Assembly: GCF_918797505.1 (NCBI RefSeq)
Contig: NC_092793.1
Location: 67,017,660-67,081,659 of the forward strand
Source: Bemisia tabaci
Taxonomy: Eukaryota > Arthropoda > Insecta > Hemiptera > Aleyrodidae
Direction: 5' to 3'
Length of the DNA: 64,000 nucleotides
This document shows, piece after piece, positions 59,596 to 64,000 of this stretch (the stretch's first letter is position 1; each line of letters begins with the position of its first letter). The notes beneath the pieces were generated by a model that was not told where the DNA came from, searched no databases, and worked only from the letters and a program-made list of their open reading frames with translations. Both the position numbers and the translations under genes were made by a program.

Positions 59596-62500
59596 TTAGG
59601 AAGTTGGAGTTGATTGATTTGTGCCATTTTTGTCAGAGGGTTCAATTTTTATTTCTGATGACTCTGGAATTTCTAATTGTCTGGGTCCGTATAGTAAAAC
59701 ATAAGCAGTATGCCAGTCACCTGAAAATTTTGGAATAAAATAAAATTAATATTCCTGGAATAGAAATAAAATAAAAAGATAGGAAACAAAAGGCAATTTA
59801 AGACAAAAAATTTAATTCACAAAATTAGATTATCTTCAATAATGGTTCGAAGAGTGGGTGCATCCATTTTATTAATTCATTTTTTGAAAGTATGGAAAGG
59901 CCTAAGCTTCCAGAAATTTTTTAAGATTTCTTTTTAAATCCTAAGAGGCGAAGAAATCCCACTTTGAAAATGCCAAAAATTGGGGCCCGTCTAAAATGAT
60001 ATTTTTGGCGAGCTTTGATGGCGTAGCTGGGCAAGAGAACCTGTATTTGTTAATTGGCTAAAATCAGCTTAACAGACACACATTAACAGACATTGCTTTG
60101 CAACGTCAACTCGATTGTTTGCTTTTGATTGGCTGTACTTAAATTAACTTTTTCGCCACTTGGAAATGATCTCTTGAACTTCTTGGTTTTTTCACAATGT
60201 TTCATTTGTGAAAAACGGAAGTAACATCCTGCAAAAATTCTTTTCCACTGCGCCATTGCTTAATGCTTTAAGGTTGACTTAGACTATGAGCCCAAGCAGG
60301 ACATAAGGTTCTAAAAAATAAAAGTTTCCATTGGTAGTTGGGCCTCTGACACTCTTGAGCTCTCACAGAACGGTTGGAAGTAAAGTTATGAAAGTGAAAC
60401 ATTTGATGTAGAAAGATGCTTACCTCCACCAGAAAGTTTCAAAACTTCCTCTAATGTTATGGGCGTTACAACATCATCATCAAACTTAATCCACATGGAT
60501 GGGTTTGACGGAGACCGTACCCATGCAACATAGTGACCGCTGCTACTTAGCCGACCTTTATGTGTTAAAACTGCTTGTAATGTGTAGTAACCAGAGTTGT
60601 TTGAGCCTAAATCTGCACAGAAATAGAAGAAGAGAGTTTTAGTAACAAATGATATTGAAGATACGAAAGTGCAATGAACCCTGTGAAATGCCAACAAATG
60701 TAAACAAGGAAAGCTTCTCCCGGATAACCGGAAAATTGATTAAAATTTTGCCGGAAGATACTAGAAATGACATTGAGATAATCATATTTGTCCATTTTTT
60801 CGAATCAAGTCGATGAAGCCCCAAAACATAATGAGATTCGGCGTTTTTACTTGCGCAGAATCAATCAGTCCCTGAGCTGAAAATATTAAAATTTTAGTTA
60901 AGGAATGAATGATAAGTGCATTATAGTCGATCTAAATTTTATTGTGTTGCGAATTTTAAAACACTCCTGAAATTTCGGAGCTAGCAAAACACCGCATTAA
61001 TTTAGTGAAAAATTTCTTACCGTCTTCAAACCAGTATGGTTCATATTTGACATCCTTTTTCTTTTCTATTGGTTTTTTACCAGTGCCAGATGTTGCCTCA
61101 AGAGCTTGCTTATCTTCAAATTCCTGGAAAAACAAGAAATAAAGTTACTTACAAGATTATCTTTTTTCTATCCTGATGTTTGTGATGAAAGATGTGTTGA
61201 CTGTGCACCAAACCTAGTTGCGTACATTTTATCGGGGTGTGACGGCTTTAACTTCCGTAATTTTCCTTTTTCTTTCCTGATGTGTATGACTTAAGATGTG
61301 TTGATTATTACACACACAAAGGAAGAAAAAAGACTATTAAGTAAGTCAAAATTATCACATTGGTAAAAAGCGAGCGTGTTATGAACGGTTTTGACTGTAA
61401 TAATGGGTAAAATTTCTTTAATATTTGAGGTAAAGCTATGGTCCATTTGGTTACTTTCAGATAAATGTCATAAAAGTTATGATTGTATATTGCAGCGTAT
61501 TAGATATTTGGTCAATGAAATTTTGGAGACCAGCACAAGAAAGCAGATCATAAAAAACACTTAAACTCACTTGCGCGTAAAATTTGATAACTAGCAGATG
61601 CGTTTTGTTAGATAGAGCCAACGAAACTTGTCCGCTAGTTATCGCTATTAATTTTGTTATTCTTATTAATTTTATGCTCAAGTGAGTTTAAGTGTTTTTA
61701 ATGATATTAAATATTCACATTTGGCGAAGAAAGAAGCAAAATTCAAGATAGTCTGATAACTTTCTGATCTAATTTCAATTAGCCACATGGTAAAAAAAAA
61801 AAGAGAAAAAACCCATGATCCAGCATTTAATATGGATATGGCGGGAAAGATTCTACAAAGGTCCAAATGATCAGACTTGAATACTCCTGAAATTAAGTAA
61901 CTTCAATGGTATACAATTGATCAAGGAGGAAAAAGAAACAAAACAAAATTGAGCTTTACCTTAAATTTTTGTCTCATAGGTTCCAGTTTCTTTTGAAGCT
62001 CTGGAGAACAAAGCTCATAGGTGTCAAAATCGTATGGGAATTTTATATCCTTCAAAATTTTAGCGTTTACCTTATCTTTTTCTTTATAGACATATCGTAC
62101 AAATTGAACTGTTAAATATGCTGGCAACCTCCTAATTTTACACTGTAAGAAAAAATGTCAGCAATTAATAAAAGGAGTTGAACTGTCACAAGCATAATTC
62201 AGATAATTTACATACATCACATACCAGAATTAGAACCATTAAAGAGTACATACATAAATATGTATTAGATACATTTTCAAGAGATCATACCAATTTAAAC
62301 AAGATATTTTGCAAAATAATCAACGTGACTAAAACACAGAGCCTGTCATTGATCATCAATAATAATGATGAATGAATGAAAAGGGGGGCGGGATACCAAA
62401 AAATCAGCATTTTATCTGAGCCCTGAAAACTGCTTTTCTCAACAAAACTTTGAAAAACATGTGAGTCGTTTTGAACAAATTGAAAGAAATTCAAAACTTA

Positions 62501-63548
62501 TGATCTGAGCAGCAAAACTGATGTCAAGGATTGAAATTTTCAAAAACATTACAGAACCTGACAAACAAAATAATAACGAACAAAAAATGTAAAAATATCA
62601 GGAAACAAAAGCAACTTGGGAGTCAATTCATTGGACTGATCTATACCAAAGATGAGCACATCATAATCCTGAACAACTTATGCTAAATTACAGATTTCAT
62701 TTATATTTACTACCAAACACCAAAACTATGGTTCAATTAAGTTTTTCACAGAATATTGTTCTGCTGGTTTAACCTCATACATATATTCGCAAAAAATAAT
62801 AAAATCTGTTCAAAACCCAAGTTTCAACGTCCAATATTCACAAAGACATAACTCATCATATAACACTATGTATGATATCATTACTGCGGTGGTACTGACA
62901 TACCACAGTTTCTTTCACCTTTGATTCATCAATCAGTGGTGCGTACGTTTGCACTGGTTGCTTGACTCAAAACACAGATAAAATCAAGGGGGAGAAAACC
63001 GCAAATTTTTCTATGAGCAATATCTTTGTTAATATTGTACGTCAAAATTTGACGTTTGGTAAGATCTTATCAATTTTGGCAGACATGAATGCTTAGACCA
63101 TAAAAACATGATTCTGTGACTCGTTCAACTGACCAACGTTTGACTATCACTAAGAATTCAATTCGGCAAACCCTGAAGCCAGAAATATCCGGATGCAAAA
63201 CTATATCATCTGATTTTCCTAAACAAATGTGTTATTTCGTTCTTAAATACTTTCACTTTTAAGGAATTGCGGATATTCAGAGATTTTTTGGAATAAAAAG
63301 CTGCTATGTGCTTCTGTCGTGATGGTTCCATCTCAAAAGGAAAACGATATTTTAGGCCCAATCAGGGGGTAAGAAGAATCTGAATAAACTTTATTGACTT
63401 TAAAGCTTGATCAGAAAATTTAGCATGAAAAACTCAAAACAAAGGATGCAAGAAATACAAAGAAACAACATAATCTTCTTACCGTTTTGGTGTAAACAGC
63501 ATCTCTACCAAGAGTTGGAGAATTTTTCGTTAGCTGTTCTTGCATTTT
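59596..63548 (-). CDS. Usp14: Usp14/Ubp6 deubiquitinase, C-terminal part (gene runs off the window)
   Basis: Proteasome-bound ubiquitin-specific protease that trims ubiquitin chains at the 26S regulatory particle. Five minus-strand exons are visible: 63548-63483, 62142-61960, 61123-61021, 60612-60424, 59720-59596. All junctions are GT-AG and in frame, giving the last 221 residues. Recognisable blocks in order are 'LTKNSPTLGRDAVYTK', 'LPAYLTVQFVRYVYKEK', 'YELCSPELQKKL', 'GYYTLQAVLTHKGR', the catalytic His box SSSGHYVAWV, 'WIKFDDD' and 'LSGGGDWHTAYVLLYGPR'. The catalytic Cys box and N-terminal ubiquitin-like domain must lie beyond 64,000. The tail after 'YGPR' is short and acidic. Block order and the SGGGDWH..YVLLYGPR end are specific to Usp14 among ubiquitin proteases. 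Confidence 0.94.
61124..61959. other. Usp14 intron with a MITE
   Basis: Carries the 150-bp inverted-repeat element at 61551-61700 and a pair of direct repeats with 'GATG.GTATGA..TAAGATGTGTTGA'-like text at about 61175 and 61278. Confidence 0.55.
61551..61700. repeat. Short MITE with inverted ends, 150 bp
   Basis: 'AACACTTAAACTCACTTG' at 61557 and 'CAAGTGAGTTTAAGTGTT' near its right end are perfect inverted repeats, and 'GATAACTAGC' / 'GCTAGTTATC' pair inside. It lies in a Usp14 intron. Confidence 0.82.
62143..63482. other. Usp14 intron, no other feature seen
   Basis: The donor follows the exon ending TACACCAAAACG, and the acceptor TTTTCTTACAG precedes TGTAAAATTAGG. No other gene or bounded repeat was recognised. 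Confidence 0.5.
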
Positions 63549-64000
63549 CTGAAAAAAGGACAGAAATTTTGTTGGGTCAGTCAAGAATACAGGGTTGAAA
63601 AATGTCGTGAATTTTTAAAGACAACTACATATGACAACTGAACACAAAGCAACATATCAAAAAGATAAAAAATTGTAAAGCAAAATCACTCCTGGTTCCT
63701 TTGCCAGCACCAAAACTTTGTAGGTTTTCAGAGATTTTTTCCTATTTCACAGCTTCATAAGATTTCTGCATATAATAAATCTTATACATGTAAACGAATT
63801 GGTTTGTTCTGTGAACATCTCTGATGAGACAGAGAGAAAATGAGCCAAGGTAGGCACTGCAATGAAAAATAAGCACCGAGTATTCTGAGTGATAATATCT
63901 CTCCATAAGCATTCGATGTCAAATTTGGCATTTGATAGAGCACATCATTTACCTTTCTCTATAATCTGGGGCCATCAAATTACGATTCTGCTGACAAGCC
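63549..64000. other. Start of the next upstream Usp14 intron
   Basis: Follows the acceptor (TTTTTTCAG on the minus strand) of the last visible exon. I could not identify a further Usp14 exon before the window ends. Confidence 0.45.

Overview
This is AT-rich animal nuclear DNA from an insect. Genes are split into small exons with GT-AG introns, poly(T)/poly(A) runs are common, and intergenic DNA is packed with foldback (MITE-like) elements. Several repeat types, such as the 'GGACGTATTT..' foldbacks and the 'TAAGGAAGAACGCCGTATGA' and 'AATGCGTGAAGTATTCA' modules, look to me like those of a sap-feeding hemipteran, with a whitefly (Bemisia) as best guess. That is pattern memory, not a database result.

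Layout. Positions 1-18,100 hold no gene I can support; they are a repeat field of foldbacks, short tandem arrays and one hAT-like MITE. Positions 18,109-23,536 (minus) carry a complete five-exon gene for a trimethyllysine dioxygenase-type 2-oxoglutarate oxygenase (358 aa), the carnitine-synthesis family; its exons join in frame although most lack their own start codon. Positions 24,909-30,006 hold a TA-flanked MITE, a near-identical 1,446-bp direct duplication, and between the two copies an intact pogo/Tigger transposon with a 495-515 aa DDD transposase. Positions 30,200-33,650 hold more repeats, a short GC-rich island and a second hAT-like MITE with a perfect 8-bp target duplication just upstream of a CRE palindrome.

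Positions 33,700-55,729 (plus) are a complete staufen gene. Sixteen coding exons splice in frame to a 653-residue protein with five double-stranded RNA-binding domains and the Staufen-swapping motif. Its introns contain a 444-bp TTAA-flanked near-perfect foldback (intron 1) and a dead non-LTR retrotransposon fragment (intron 12). Positions 59,596-63,548 (minus, continuing past the window) are the 3' half of Usp14, the proteasome-associated deubiquitinase, lying tail to tail with staufen.

The three host genes work in unrelated processes: carnitine synthesis, mRNA localisation and dsRNA handling, and proteasomal deubiquitination. There is no operon logic. The most unusual structure is the Tigger element trapped between two copies of its own flank. 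The second copy has an unoccupied Tigger site, which fits either aberrant transposition or a haplotype mis-join.
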